Shown: positions 11,861 to 23,128 of the stretch, piece after piece
How the letters are laid out: each line of letters starts with the position of its first letter
Position numbering within the stretch: position 1 is the stretch's first letter
Source of the DNA: Hericium rajendrae
Lineage: Eukaryota; Basidiomycota; Agaricomycetes; Russulales; Hericiaceae
Length of the DNA stretch: 64,000 bases
NCBI GenBank assembly: GCA_033439255.1
Contig: CM065887.1
Location: forward strand, 2,170,001 to 2,234,000
Reading direction: 5' to 3'
Notes under the pieces: model-generated
What the model saw: only the letters and a program-made list of their open reading frames with translations
Told to the model about the DNA's origin: nothing
Database searches by the model: none
Position numbers and translations under genes: made by a program

Positions 11861-12850
11861 AGGTGTCAGGGTCAGATGGCTGGAGGCAGGTGGTAAGCCA
11901 GTGCTCTCAATCAATTAGGAATAGCATGGACGCGATGACACACCTGTCGCTCGTGTTTGTCACCGACCGCCGTGCTGGGTCCGGCCTGGTCGTCCCCCCC
12001 TTGCTCCACCCTTCTTCTTTCCAGCTTCTTCGCCTTTTTGTTTTCCCTTTTCAGCCTGTTCTTCATCTGACTGCGCGTGAGTCGAGGACCATTGCTTGGA
12101 CCCTTTTCGATTTCCATCTGAGCCTGTCTATCAGTTGCAGGCGTGCCGGCGGCAAACGACAGAGGGGCAGGGCTCCGCCCAACTCCACTTTTCTGCAGAG
12201 GATGATGAGAAGCAAGAACAAGTTTAAAGTACGTTCGTGTGACCGTACCTTCCCCTCCTGCCCCGTTTCTGCCATCTCCACGTCGGTCGCTTCAATGGCA
12301 GTGCCGCTGGACTCTGCAACCGCTGACGCGCGCCCCGGGACATCTCCAGCAGCCGCAGACACACTAGCTGCGAGGGACAGGGGGACAGAGCTCTGAGCAA
12401 CTCCGCTCGGCTCCTTTTCCTGCAGAGAATGATGAGAAGCAAGAACAAGTTTAAAGCGCATTCGTGTGACCGTACCTTGCTCTCCAGCCCCGTTTCTGCC
12501 ATCTCCACGTCGGTCGCTTCAACGGCAGTGCCGCTGGACTCTGCAACCGCTGACGCGCGCCCCGGGACATCTCCAGCAGCCGCATCTCCAGCAGCCGCAG
12601 ACACACTAGCTGCGAGGGACAGGGGGATAGAGCTCTGAGCGACTCCGCTCGGCTCCTTTTCCTGCAGAGAATGATGAGAAGCAAGAACAAGTTTTAAGTG
12701 CGTTCATACGACCATACCTTGCCTTCCTGTCCTGCTTCAACCATTTCCACGTCGATCACTTCAACGGCAGCACCGCTGGACTCTGCGAGCGCTGATGCAC
12801 GCCCCGGGACATCTCCAGCAGCCGCATCTCCAGCACTGCGGGCATAGCCC
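11860..12850 (-). CDS. Hypothetical protein built from tandemly duplicated exons
   Basis: On minus, three copies of a unit of about 235-250 bp each contain one coding segment and one intron-like segment. The coding part reads EKEPSGVAQSSVPLSLA, then GDVPGRASAVAESSG, then ATDVEMAETG. The intron part begins GTACGGTCACACG and ends TTCTCTGCAG, so the splice sites were copied with the exon. After the last unit the frame continues into a basic segment, LTRSQMKNRLKRENKKAKKL (about 12070-12015), which looks like a nuclear or nucleic-acid binding tail. The 5' end is lost in AT-rich DNA beyond 12850 and no start could be chosen. No known family is recognised; the acidic DVEM core is low-complexity. Confidence 0.45.
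12185..12840 (-). repeat. Tandem exon-intron repeat, three units
   Basis: Units begin near 12198, 12427 and 12665 on the plus strand with the recurring ATGATGAGAAGCAAGAACAA. They are nearly identical over the stretch from TCTCCACGTCGGTC to CGCCCCGGGACATC. A smaller CATCTCCAGCAGCCG duplication occurs within two of them. High identity implies recent amplification. Confidence 0.8.
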
Positions 12851-13480
12851 AATTTTATGCCCAAGAATATGTGAATAATATCAGAGTAAAGACGTCAAAA
12901 CAGCGATAGATGTAACGTCGGAGAAAGTCGGGGGAAGATTTGAAATTATCTGGGGAATCTTCGTTGCTTGTTCTGGCACGGAAATTATTGAGCCTCCTTC
13001 CGATATTCTTCAAGATCTTCTCTGCAGGAAGACTTCCAATACTCCTTCGTTCTTTTGATGTGTTTGTTGTTATGGAGATCTATCAATGTCGCAGCACTTT
13101 CTTCGTCACTTAATCCAAGATATGCCACTGATCTACGAAACATAAGCTGGCACCTGAAATCTCAAATTAGAGTGTCCTGAAAAGTCGTAGCAAATATCTC
13201 GTTGTATCGTAAATCTTCCTCCAAACATGCTCCTCATACTATCAGGAAATTATTTTTGACTCTCAATACACAATAGCTCGAAGAGAATACACAGAGAACA
13301 TAAAATCTGCCGTCAATATGCTCAACTTTTTTTCTCACCTGAGAATTGAAGTTTATTGTCAGCGCAAATCCATGGAAAACATACCGCAATTTTCAAATCT
13401 ACCTTACACTCTATTAAGCGGAATATTGGACGTACTATTCAAATTTTCCAAGGATCTTCCGCTTAAGTGTTTCAAAAAAA
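12850..13480. other. AT-rich block without genes
   Basis: The base composition drops sharply relative to both sides and no long open frame is present. It may be a decayed transposon or an intergenic island; I see no terminal repeats that would define it. Confidence 0.4.
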
Positions 13481-13492
13481 TATCTTGACTGG

Positions 13493-13520
13493 CCATTGTC
13501 CATTGTCCATTGTCCATTGT
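13493..13520 (+). repeat. CCATTGT heptamer microsatellite
   Basis: Four uninterrupted copies of CCATTGT. They are followed within 70-110 bp by inverted relatives (TGGACAATGG near 13571 and TGGACAATC near 13596), so transcripts could fold locally. Confidence 0.8.
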
Positions 13521-15504
13521 CCACTACGACAGTCCACAGTGCCACTGTGGTTCGACTCATCTGTGGTTTTGGACAATGGCAGTCGACAGTGGCTATGGAC
13601 AATCACTGTTGACAATCGCCATCAGCAATCGCCGTCGACACTCACCTGCTCGCCAATCGACGCGAATGGAAGCCCCGTAAGTCGACAGCAATGGCGATCA
13701 TTCGCATGCCATGCCGTTGAGGGCACTAACAACCCTGTCGAGGCCTCCACAATTGCCCTCATGAATCGGCGTGAATTGAAGTCAAGCCTGTCGATAGCAA
13801 TTGTGACTTTTTGTGAGACCTGACGGGCGACATGGGGGACTGGAGCATACGCAGGGTCTGATACGGTATGGAAATCGCCGTATTCCCTAGTGCCGAGGCC
13901 CCCTCCTTAGAAGATCCTCTGTTAGCTCCAATTCCAATTCTAACTCCTCATAAGTTACCTTTATAGTGTCCTCGTCTGGCTCTTCCTTATCCTGTGCATG
14001 TTTAACTCGTCATCCTCGTCGTGCATCTCATCCCAATCCCAGATCATCGCCGAGGCACCGCTAGAGCGGCTTTGCAATGGGCCGTTTCTGCTCATGTCCA
14101 AGTGCGGCATCTCGAGGATTGTTCCGAAGGTTCAATGATGGAATCAAGACGATGCTCCGTCCCCTTTTCTCCCCTTTTGCCTCCCACCGCGGTCGCTGCC
14201 GCTTCCGGACATGTACTTGGCTATATTAGCATCGGTGTCACGCAAAAAGCAAAAGAAATGCACGTACGCCACCGTCATCTACTCAGCCATGACTGTCTTC
14301 ACCATCTCATTGGCCAGTGCATACAGCTGCGACGCTGCGTCTCTTCATGCCGCACCTTGTCCTACTTCACAGCGAAATTCTCCCAGTAGCCTCGTCCTGT
14401 GGGCGGAGCAATTGGGCGGTAAGTAACTTGTCAAAGCGCGAAGGGCAGACGGAGGATAAGGCAGATTGTGAAAGCGAGCGGAGAACGTGGGTCTGATTTT
14501 GGCGGGACAGGAGAGATAGACCGAGATCCATCGACTAGAGACGCACGGAATTGTCCTGGTAATCCCAAATGCCATCGCGCTACACCGGCCGCTCTCTTAA
14601 CCACCTCAAATTCTCTGCCTTGATCACAACATGCACTATAGTTACTTGCCTCTACGCCAGTGGTACTGTGAGCCTTTCCGAGGGGGCATGACCGCGCTCG
14701 GTTCACATTGGTCTATAATCAGTCAATCTCGGCGAATAGCGAACAGTTCGGGCTGTTTCTTGGCTCTGCAGTCGCATCGGGGGGAGGGGGAAATGAACAT
14801 GTGCGGGCAGTGCGAAGTATGTGCATGCGCCGTTCATCATCGGTGGTGAATGGTTAGAGGGGCTATCTTGCACGACGCTGAGAGCGGGCACGTCAGGAGC
14901 CCGAGCTCGAGATGTGCCCACGTTCAAAGTTCCGACAAGTGAGCAGATCGGATGTGCAGGCGGTGCAGGTTGCATGTTGCGTACCTTGGCCAGCATCTTA
15001 CGCTCCTCCCCACGGTAGATCACGCTATGGTGATGGCACAGGAGTCGACATCAGAGGGCGCATGACCCAGACCGGAGTCCTTTTAGTAACATAGAAAAGA
15101 TTAGACAAGATTTTCAACAACACAGTATTGAATCAATGATCTTCGTAGTACGTACCTGGTCTGGGAGGGGAAGACGTGTAGAGCAGAATCCGTGCGACGC
15201 CGTGGGGAGAGGAAGACTTGAGACTATGACAGGCGGAGGGCGGCGAGGATGAGATCGATCAGATCTAATCCACCGGCACCGATGCAGTTCCGACACTGCT
15301 ATTAACAGGCAGAAGAAATAAGTTGGTTTGGTGCCATAGTACACAAAATAATGATACATTGACTATTGTTAGTACAGGCATTATGTTCTGCTCCATGTAA
15401 GAAATAATCGTCTATGCAAAATCTTCTTTCAGACTCAAAACGTAAGCGACAACGTACTGAATCTTTCTCTCAAAATGACAACTTCTGCGTGCCCCCCGCA
15501 CTCG
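13521..15504. other. Anonymous DNA, no supported gene
   Basis: Several open frames of 60-120 codons exist on both strands, but none shows a recognisable domain or a coherent exon chain. Repeated GTCGACA/GACAATCG words near 13560-13700 look like decayed repeat DNA. Confidence 0.35.
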
Positions 15505-16851
15505 TCATAAACATACTGACGACATCCCCCTTATACACAACCTGCACAGTGCACAGGCCGCTGCCTCACTGCCTGGCCCCTCGTAATCCAGCGTCATCCC
15601 GCCACGCAGCCGCGTGCCCGTGATAGCGCCGGAAGCCCATTCTTCGGGAGCGTGGGCAGGAGCGTGATCATGAGTGGCAATGTCATATGCTGCGACATCG
15701 GGCACCTGCACGAGGGCGTTCTTGAACGAATCCAATGTTCAGCCTGACCCGCGATATGGAAGCTAGAAAGGGCACTCACCAGCAGCACGGCCGGATATGC
15801 CAGGCTCGCGTCGATCTGGAACGGCGTCGAGATCGGCGGATACGTGCTGAACAAATTCGGCTCAAAGCTCCACACAATCGCGTACTGCAGCCTTATGAGC
15901 CCTCGTCTTCTGATGTGTGCGCACCGGACTCACCGACAGCTCGTGGTAAAATTCGCTCGCGTTGCCCAGCTGCGCCCATTGCGCCGCGCCACACCTTCTC
16001 CCAGCCGGTATCGCCGTCTGGACCCGTTACGTTCCCGCGGTGGATGAGGCTGATGTGCGCCGGGACGTGCACTTCCGCATTGATGTAGTTCTGCAGATCC
16101 CGTCCGGCTGCAGGATCGGGCCCTGCACGGCAGAGTCGAAGTTCGAGAGGACGTAGCATGGGAAGGGCCCGGTGCCGGTGTGTGTCCGTGAAGCTGTCCA
16201 TATCGAATTTCCATTCTGTCTAAATGTCAGATCAGTGTGCACTAGAAGTGGAAAGAGCACGGCAGGATAAACCTCGCAGCTGACCCCCCAACCGATGTAC
16301 ACGCCCTTGTCCATGAGCACACGCTTCGTCCTGATCTCTACAAAACGATGTTAGGAAGCATAGCATACTGTGGATATGGGACGCGTACCTTCCAAGAATG
16401 CGGCATCCCAATTTCCAGCCGCCTCATAGTCCTTCTCTGCCGCATTTTACAGCTGCCAAATGAGCTGCTGCGCATGTGCACATCCTACATCAAAGCATTG
16501 ACGTTCTTCAAATGCATACACGAGCTGAAGGCGACTCACCAAAAGTGATGGGCACTTGCTCCGGTGAATTGCATGGCGCTGTGACGAGCGTCACGTCGTT
16601 GAAGTGCAGGTCTGGGATGAGCTTATCCATGTGGAATTCAGCCATGCCCTGTGCGCCGTCGTCAGGTAAGCGAAGGGCAGGATATTAATGAAGGACGCAC
16701 CTTCAGCAGAGGCCAGCCCTACGCTTTCCACCAGACGGTGTCGCTAGTGTAGTCTAAATGGTCCCAGACGTGGATTATCTGTCAAAGCTCAGATAGTAAC
16801 GAAATAAGATGCATACCATCCATGCGTTGGACTCTGCAACATGGTGTGAGC
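15505..16851 (-). pseudogene. GH95 alpha-L-fucosidase, 3' part, separated from its 5' part by the giant element
   Basis: Read on minus from the element edge, spliced segments give the C-terminal half of a glycoside hydrolase family 95 enzyme (secreted 1,2-alpha-L-fucosidase in fungi): ESNAWM, HVWDHLDYTSDTVWWKA, GWPLLK, TLVTAPCNSPEQVPITFG, AHAQQLIWQL, AAGNWDAAFLE, MDKGVYIGWG, DMDSFTDTHRHR, SLIHRGNVTGPDGDTGWEK, NLFSTYPP, FQIDASLAYPA, NALVQVPDVAAYD and GARLRGGMTLD-like TRLRGGMTLD. In-frame stops occur at 16719-16721 (TAG, in KA*GWPLL) and 16447-16449 (TAA, in LIWQL*NA), with further frame breaks toward 15600. The order and intron sites follow the family. The 5' part lies at 48938-49750, on the other side of the 32-kb insertion. 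The gene is non-functional. Confidence 0.85.
16842..16851 (+). repeat. Left copy of candidate 10-bp target-site duplication
   Basis: TGGTGTGAGC here matches 48928-48937 exactly. Removing the element and one copy restores a continuous intron end of the GH95 gene (on minus: GCTCACACCA then TGTTGCAG before the exon ESNAWM), which is what a target duplication should do. Confidence 0.7.
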
Positions 16852-16862
16852 AGTCAATGGTG

Positions 16863-17185
16863 TGACTTTCGCCGCAACCTACGGGCCAGACAAAAGTGGC
16901 CTAAGGCTGTAAGTTACGGGCTGGTCAAAGCCAGCTGGAATCACCGTTTTTGGTCCGTAAGCCACGAACCAGCTGGATTTGGGAATAGACCGTAGGTTAC
17001 GGGTCGGCTTGCATAGATATGTACCGCAGTCTACGGTGCAGCTCGGTCACCCATATTTAATGCCTCGCAAACTACGGCCCAGCTCAACTGGCCTCGTCCC
17101 TGTCCGGATTCACCAGCCCGGTCTCGGACCACTGCATGCACATTCGGACTCGGATTCGGACTCGGATTCGGACTTGTATTATTCG
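16863..17185 (+). repeat. Left inverted terminal repeat of the giant element
   Basis: Begins TGACTTTCGCCGCAAC and is the reverse complement of 48595-48917, with roughly six mismatches that I can count, all transitions. An outer CAAT followed by four variable bases precedes TGACTTTC on both ends. Inside are repeated dyads of the form CCGTAxxTTACGG, and at the inner edge TTCGGACTCGGA iterations. Confidence 0.9.
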
Positions 17186-17439
17186 GACTCGGATTCTCAC
17201 TTTACCGGACTCTTAGTTCACCGGATGACTGGATTACCGGTAATCCGGACTACCGGACTACCAGAGGGCTGAAACATCGGATTATTGGAGTACCGGATTC
17301 AAATTCCAATGCTTCAGCTCTTGACAAATTTCCGGACTGGGAATGAAAAAATAGATTCGGACTGGTACAGAAATTTGGAATACAGCAGATTCGGACTCAT
17401 GGACAGACACAAAAAGAATGCACAGATCAATGATATGAA
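17186..17439. repeat. Subterminal CCGGA/TCGGACTCGGA-rich region
   Basis: Short words CGGACTCGGATT, CCGGACT and ACCGGAT recur about every 10-20 bp from 17140 to 17300. The opposite end (48520-48640) shows ATCCGAGTCCGA words. Such subterminal arrays commonly serve as transposase contact sites; this role is inferred. Confidence 0.5.
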
Positions 17440-19060
17440 CTACTTATCTCCAACGTTGCTATCAGAGGATTCTCCCAATTCTGAGTCCGTCGAAAACTCG
17501 TCAGTAGGAAGGGGCATATGAGTGTTGACCCAGCTGAATTGGTCTGCGACTGTGTCAAACCGATGTTGGACCTCTTCAGACAGGTCATCATGGTCCTGCC
17601 GAAGAGTCGAGAGAGCGTCGGACAAACCAGGGACTTCACACTCTAAGTCGGCAACCTGTCGAGAGACATCGTCGAGCTTGTCCTCCAAATCCTTCATACC
17701 CTCCTTCAGCTCCTGTCTCATCACCGTCACACTCTGCTCCAGAGAAGCTATGCGATTGAGGATGACGTTGCCCTGCTCTGCAGCTAGGGAATACCGCTGA
17801 AGGCCTTTCTCCAATTGCATGGACACATGATCAACATTCTTATGCAGCCCTTTGATGTGCTGGTCAATGTCATGCAGCATATTCATGTTAACCAAGCCGG
17901 TTTGGCCATAAGAAGCTGCGACGTTGCCTCTTTCGTACCGGCTGAGCTCCGGAGTGGTCGTCCCTACGCTAGATGGACCAGGTGCCGACTGGCACTCCTG
18001 AGAAGCTCGGCTACCCGCACCAGTTCGGTCTTTGTCGGTCCGCGTCTGAAGTTGTACTAAAGATTGGGCCTTGGCCTGGATCCACACCATAGGTACATCT
18101 GAAACCGATGAGATCATGCAACGGAAATGATACATGAACTAACCTTTTCCCGGGGCGGTCTTCGGATCGATGTTGTCGTGCGGCAGAGAGCTCGGACTGC
18201 TAGCCCGGAGATAACGACTCTGGACGATTGGCCCGTGGAATGCTCTGCCAGTGATCGCACTGGGCGGCGGCGGTCGTTGGAGTGCAGGTTCACAATTCCG
18301 CCTCTTTGCCGGTACTATAGGCATCGTCGGCATTAACACGTCTCCACTCCCGATGACCTGCGGACTTCCTACACAACAGCTGTTAATGTGCAATACAAGA
18401 TTACTATGAGACAACACACCTTTGCGAGTTGATCCATTATCCTCATTGCCCAGCTTATCCTCCACTGCAATTAGGCCCTCCTTATCCCCATGCTGACGCT
18501 TGTCTGGAGCTGCAGGGCCTAAATCTGAAATCAGTGCAGAACAAGGAACATACAACAAAGTCATTACCTTGTCCTCCCTCCAACATTGTCGTCGGTCTGA
18601 TCCCTCCCCTCGACATCCGGAACCTCTCCATTGCCCGTAGGAGTGACTCTACAATGGTTCCATCAGGTGCTAGCATCACCCCACTGCCTCCACCATAACA
18701 AGTCTTGTACCACTCCGCAACCTTGATGAGCAAAGGGGGGAAACTCTCCAAGATGCATTTCCCACCTGAGGGACGGTCAATCCGAGTGCTAGCTTCGAGG
18801 CGCTTGACTTCTGCAATCGCCTTTTCGATGACGACCTGCGATGCGCGTCAGGGTGTACGTAGCTGGAAGATAGCATAGACACTTACTGCGTCACTGCAAA
18901 TGCGAGCGAGGCACCACGGCCTGTCTACCATCCCCGCATCTGCCACGTCGTCAAGATCTCTTCCAATCCGATATTCCATACTCTCAACAGTGGCCCAGAG
19001 AGTCGTCCAGTTGAACGTTACGCTTGTGGAAGAGCGAGAAGCGGTAGTGTGGCAGGGCAT
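17440..19060 (-). CDS. Cargo protein with long C-terminal coiled coil
   Basis: Five exons can be chained by clear GT-AG introns. Exon 1 (ATG tentatively at 19060) ends WCLARICSDA. Exon 2 carries VVIEKAIAEVKRLEAS and FPPLLIKVAEWYKT. Short exons follow, with GPAAPDKRQHGDKEG and a proline-rich PALQRPPPPS. The last exon, to the stop at 17440, starts VPMVWIQAKAQSL and ends in about 130 residues of heptad pattern (LEKGLQRYSLAAEQ, IASLEQSVTVMRQELKEGMK, LEDKLDDVSRQVADLE). It is divergent from the Zn-cluster family gene at 19474. The function is unknown; a coiled coil implies self-association or partner binding. No stop or frameshift was found in the chosen chain. Confidence 0.6.
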
Positions 19061-19473
19061 TGGACAAGGACATTCCGCACGATGGGCCTCCCTAACACTC
19101 ACAGACGACAGACCATGCATCGCAAAGTCATTCCATCTCCGACCGGGAGTTGCCGCATGCCACGGAATGCCTGCCCTTTGATTCGGGTTTGAGACAAAGT
19201 CAGTTTTGAGTCAGGTTAAGGTTAGATGACATAAGATCCAGATAACCGGGCTGGTCCGGCCGGACCGACTTGACTAGGACCGGACGGTCAGAACCGGATT
19301 ACATCAGCACGATGTGACATCATTTTTGTGACGATGAAACGCGCAACACGTGACAAACAAAGCAGCATCAAAGTCCGCGCTCGGTCTCCTTCCCTCCCCC
19401 CACATCATTGCCTTCCTCAGTCACTATTAACCTGCGGTCTCTGTTTTCAATCATCGCTCATCCTAGCTTTATC
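19061..19473. promoter_or_regulatory. Divergent promoter region with CCGG motifs
   Basis: This 413-bp gap separates two start codons. It holds GGTCCGGCCGGACCG and GACCGGACGGTC (19253-19290), both near-palindromic, plus TGTGACATCA and CACGTGAC. CCGGA words also occur in the subterminal regions of the element, so common binding by an element-encoded factor is possible but untested. Confidence 0.35.
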
Positions 19474-20511
19474 ATGTCTTCCATTGCGGACCTCAATGCA
19501 GCGTACTCCGCTGCTTGTGACTCGGTCGGTCTTGGTCTTGTTGCTGCAAGGGCAACATCCCCGTTGATGCCTCCGGGCATGCGTGTCGCCTGGGTGCATG
19601 GCTTCATCCAGTGTTTGGTGTGTCACCCTCGGCTACCATCTCCGCTTCTATTCAGTGCTTTGTAGAAGCATGCCGACGCCATTCGAGCGAGCACGGCCAA
19701 CGTGTCCGAGGAGACCGCACTAGTCCCCGTCCCCTCGTTCATGCGCAACACCATGCGAGTCCTCTCGTCCATGCGGCCCGAGAACGTCGATCTCCACGCG
19801 CTCTCCGATTACGCGTATATCGATGGTCTCAGTCCGTCATACTGGATGGCAAGGTCGGAGCAGTTCTGTGGTCATCGCTGGTGGGAGGATGGTGCGTTCC
19901 TGATTGTCATGAACAAATGCGTCAGCTGATGTCCATCACAGTACAGATCTCTGACGCATCTTTCCCCATCTTTTACCTTCCAGAAGACCTGGTCCATCCA
20001 ATATATGATCCCACCCCCTCCGCCTATACCCTCCCTCCTCGGAGCTCACGCTCGCAGGCCCCATCAATGCTGACGCCTGGCGCGGGTTGTTTGCAGAGTC
20101 GCCGGAGTCTCTGCAATATGAAGGGCATCGCGCTACCAGTAGTACGTATCCCTCCTCAACTCTTCTGTCATTGCTTTTATACTGACATCGCACCGCTCAG
20201 ACCAGCCGGACCAGCCTGCTGTGGGTCGCACGCCTCCGGATGTCGACATGGGACATCAATCTCATGCCTCCGCGCGGCGGCAGCGACCCGCAATGATGAG
20301 TTCCGGAGGGCGGCTGCCCCAGCCTTTGCGCGTTGTTCCGGCACCGCGCGGAGTCTCCGCGCGCACGCCGGACAACACGCCGGTCGACCGCTCATTGGTC
20401 CGAGAGGGTCTTCGACCGCTTGCTGCACTGCGGAGGCCAGCCCCGCCCCCCGTGTTCGGTATACCGAAGCGGCCGATGCGCAAAGCCGCCGGTCGCTCCA
20501 GGGTTGATTAA
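19474..20511 (+). CDS. Element-specific family protein, member 1 (RWW and PPPxFG motifs)
   Basis: Exon 1 starts MSSIADLNAAYSAACDSVGL and matches the N-termini at 28531 and 46454 (LN, spacing, VG-AL-A, then a W near residue 40). After an intron (donor GTGTGTCACC at 19618) the frame continues through VSEETALVPVPSFMRNTMRV to HRWWEDG, the shared RWW site. The C-terminal exon (about 20205-20511) contains DQPAVGRTPPDVDMG, VREGLRPLAALRRPAPPPVF and a basic end. It lacks the Zn2Cys6-like exon of members at 28531 and 46454, so it may be truncated or have lost that exon. Middle exon boundaries (19925-20140) are uncertain. No known domain is recognised; I regard it as a probable nuclear cargo protein. 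Confidence 0.55.
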
Positions 20512-23100
20512 TTTCTTGCATGTAATAGTAGCTAGGCATTTATCATAATTCACCCATATCCTGCACCCCGCACGACCTATCCCGCGTCCAAAACCTCTCC
20601 CCCGACCCAACGACTCGTGCACATTATGCTGTCATGCAACATATCCCATCGCCGTGGAGAACGAGTCGCAGAGCGGCCTTGGGCCACGTACGGAGGTGAG
20701 CACACCGCGAGCAACATGCAGGGAGGACACGTACCTCGGGTAAGCACCCCACCCCTCTTGCATCGCATACGCATGCCGAGACATTGAACAACATGCCCGC
20801 CCCGCTCCGCCCCATCACACGCCCATATATGCCCGCCAACGAGCCCGGGGACCACCGTGGAGTCCGCGCAGATGACATGACCAGTGCTAATCAGCACCAC
20901 GCCCCCAGTCCCGTCCCTTCGCAAGTCCCCGCAACTCTACCCACCAGTCTGGTGGTCCGGTGAAGACCGGCGCGTTTTGGACCCCCGCAAACGCATCGCG
21001 TGCCCACGAAGACAGCGCTCGCCAGTCTCCCCCCTCCAGTCCGCTTTGAACCGCGAGAGCGAGCGCACACAAACGACCCCCGAACACGTCCAACACCCGT
21101 GTGGGAAAGGACGCGATGCCCGGCGGTTGCATGGCAAGCAAGGCGCGGCCTCTCGAACTTGACGATGACGCCCTTGGCATGCCATGGAGCTGTGCGCGAG
21201 ACTGGCAGACGGCGCTCGAGGACGCGGGCGCAGGGGCAGAGTCGGTGGATGAGCGAGATCGGCAGGCTATGTGCACGAGAAATGGTAAGCAAGATCCCAT
21301 TCCGTGAAGCAAAGTACAACTCACTCATGGTGTCGAATCCAGCCGAACTCCGAACCGGCTCATCCGGGAAAGGCGTCAGCGCATGGGAGATCGAAAAGCG
21401 CAACGAAAGCAGCCAGAAACTGAATGCCAGATGAGATCCGCGCATCTAACTTGACGATGACGCCTTCGGTTTGGAACTGGCGGACGGCACTCCAGACTGG
21501 TCCTGCGGAAGGGTATGCGATCAGGCGCAGAGTCTGTAGGCGAGCGAGATCAGTAGGGTACGCAAAGGGGAAATGGTAAACAAGACCGCCTTCTCAGAAT
21601 GAAGCACGCGGCACTCACCGCATTCTCCAGTCCGATTCGAACACATGCACACCGTGAGCAGCGTCATCGAGAGGATAGAACGTGATGTCGAAGGATTCAA
21701 GAATGCGAGAGTGTGCAGGGCATGCAACGGACGCTGGGAAACCACATCGCGCTCGATGTCCAGCTGGAGCGCGTGACGCCCGAATCGCAGACATGACCCG
21801 TACTCAGCACGCCCGGGCATCGCAGAGCGCCCACAATGGTGCCATTCTGGTGCACGCGCTAACAGCGGAGAGCGGGCGCCACGAGCGAAGACGCGTCCCG
21901 CCTCCACATACTTGACGATGACGCCCTCGACATGTCTAGCTCAAGGTGCTCAGGCGGACAGCAATGCGACGGCACAGCGGATGTATGGATTTCGAAAGTG
22001 CCGCGCAAGAGGGGACTGGCAGAGCGGGAATACGAGGTGAGTACCACATTATCCCCGTGCGCAAAGGCCTCCTCCCCCAATCTTTACTTCTAACTCCATG
22101 ACGTGCCCTGCGAGCACGTGCGAACATACGCCCAGTGTCGCCACCGCTCACCACGACGATGAGCACTTCATCTTCGGAGTGTGACTGCTGCTCGCCGCGG
22201 GGCCTGAAAGCCACATGTCCGGGCAACGAAAATTTGTTTTTCGAGCTCCTGGTCTGTCCACCTTCCCCTCGGTTCATTTCGATGAAAGAGACTGACCGCG
22301 TCACATAGCGAGTCAGTGCACGCGCTGGGCTACGCCCAGCGCTCGGATCAGTGTGAACGGAAGTCCATTCGCATTGCCAACGAATATCTTCCGTCTACCA
22401 CGTCCAACTGCCGCAAGCCTCGGGAGCCTGGACCTCAAAACTCCGAGGCGACAAACGCCTTCCACGAAGACATCAAGTCAATAACTGAAACGTCGTCAAA
22501 ACTGCGCGCTCGGAACACTCACCAGCATCAAGCATGCGCGGGGCTGCGCCCCACGCCCGTGCCGTTGCTGACAGCGCGTGAACTTTTGCGGAATACGAAC
22601 ATTTGCTCTAATGATAGCGGTCCCCGCTCGCCGCAGGGCCTCTGGGCCCGATTTTTGAAACCAAAATAACTGTTATTGGCGACCTCAAGGTGAGCTCCAA
22701 TTCACCTCGGCTAATAATGAAAAAGAACTCACGAGAATGACACCACAGATCACACTGGGCTCCACCCAGAGCTCGCGCGACTGTAAATGTTGACGTTCAC
22801 GGACATCGACTCCGACTATTTGGCCTAATGACGGTGCTCGCCGCTCGCCGTGGGGAATCTGGCGTTGAATTTTGGGCCGAAAAAAGCTGCTTGTTGCGAG
22901 CTTCTTGTGAGTTTCAGTTTCTCTCAGCTAATTACCACGACAAACTCACCAGAACAGCGTCATAATGGTGCTAGGCTGCGTCAATCTTCGCATGTGCCGT
23001 CCCTGCTCGGGGTATCAACGGACACCTGTTGAATCGGACCTCGAAAGGTCATCTCTCCAGCCCGAGAACTCGCTCCCTGTAGGGGCCTGGACTGCGTCTA
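20512..23100. repeat. Degenerate tandem exon-like repeats
   Basis: No complete gene can be assembled. The phrase ACTTGACGATGACGCC recurs at about 21157, 21449 and 21909, each opening a block of 290-460 bp with partly conserved downstream sequence (GAGCGAGATC, then AATGGTAA). A second, distinct series (about 22180-23020) repeats GCTCGCCG-C-GGGG followed by TTTTTGAA/TTTTGGGCC and CTGGGCT-C-CCCAG hairpins. Translation on plus gives LDDDA at the start of each first-series block. These look like amplified exons of a cargo gene in decay, or minisatellite-like expansion. Confidence 0.5.
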
Positions 23101-23128
23101 ACAATGCCCCGCACCCACGCACAACGAC

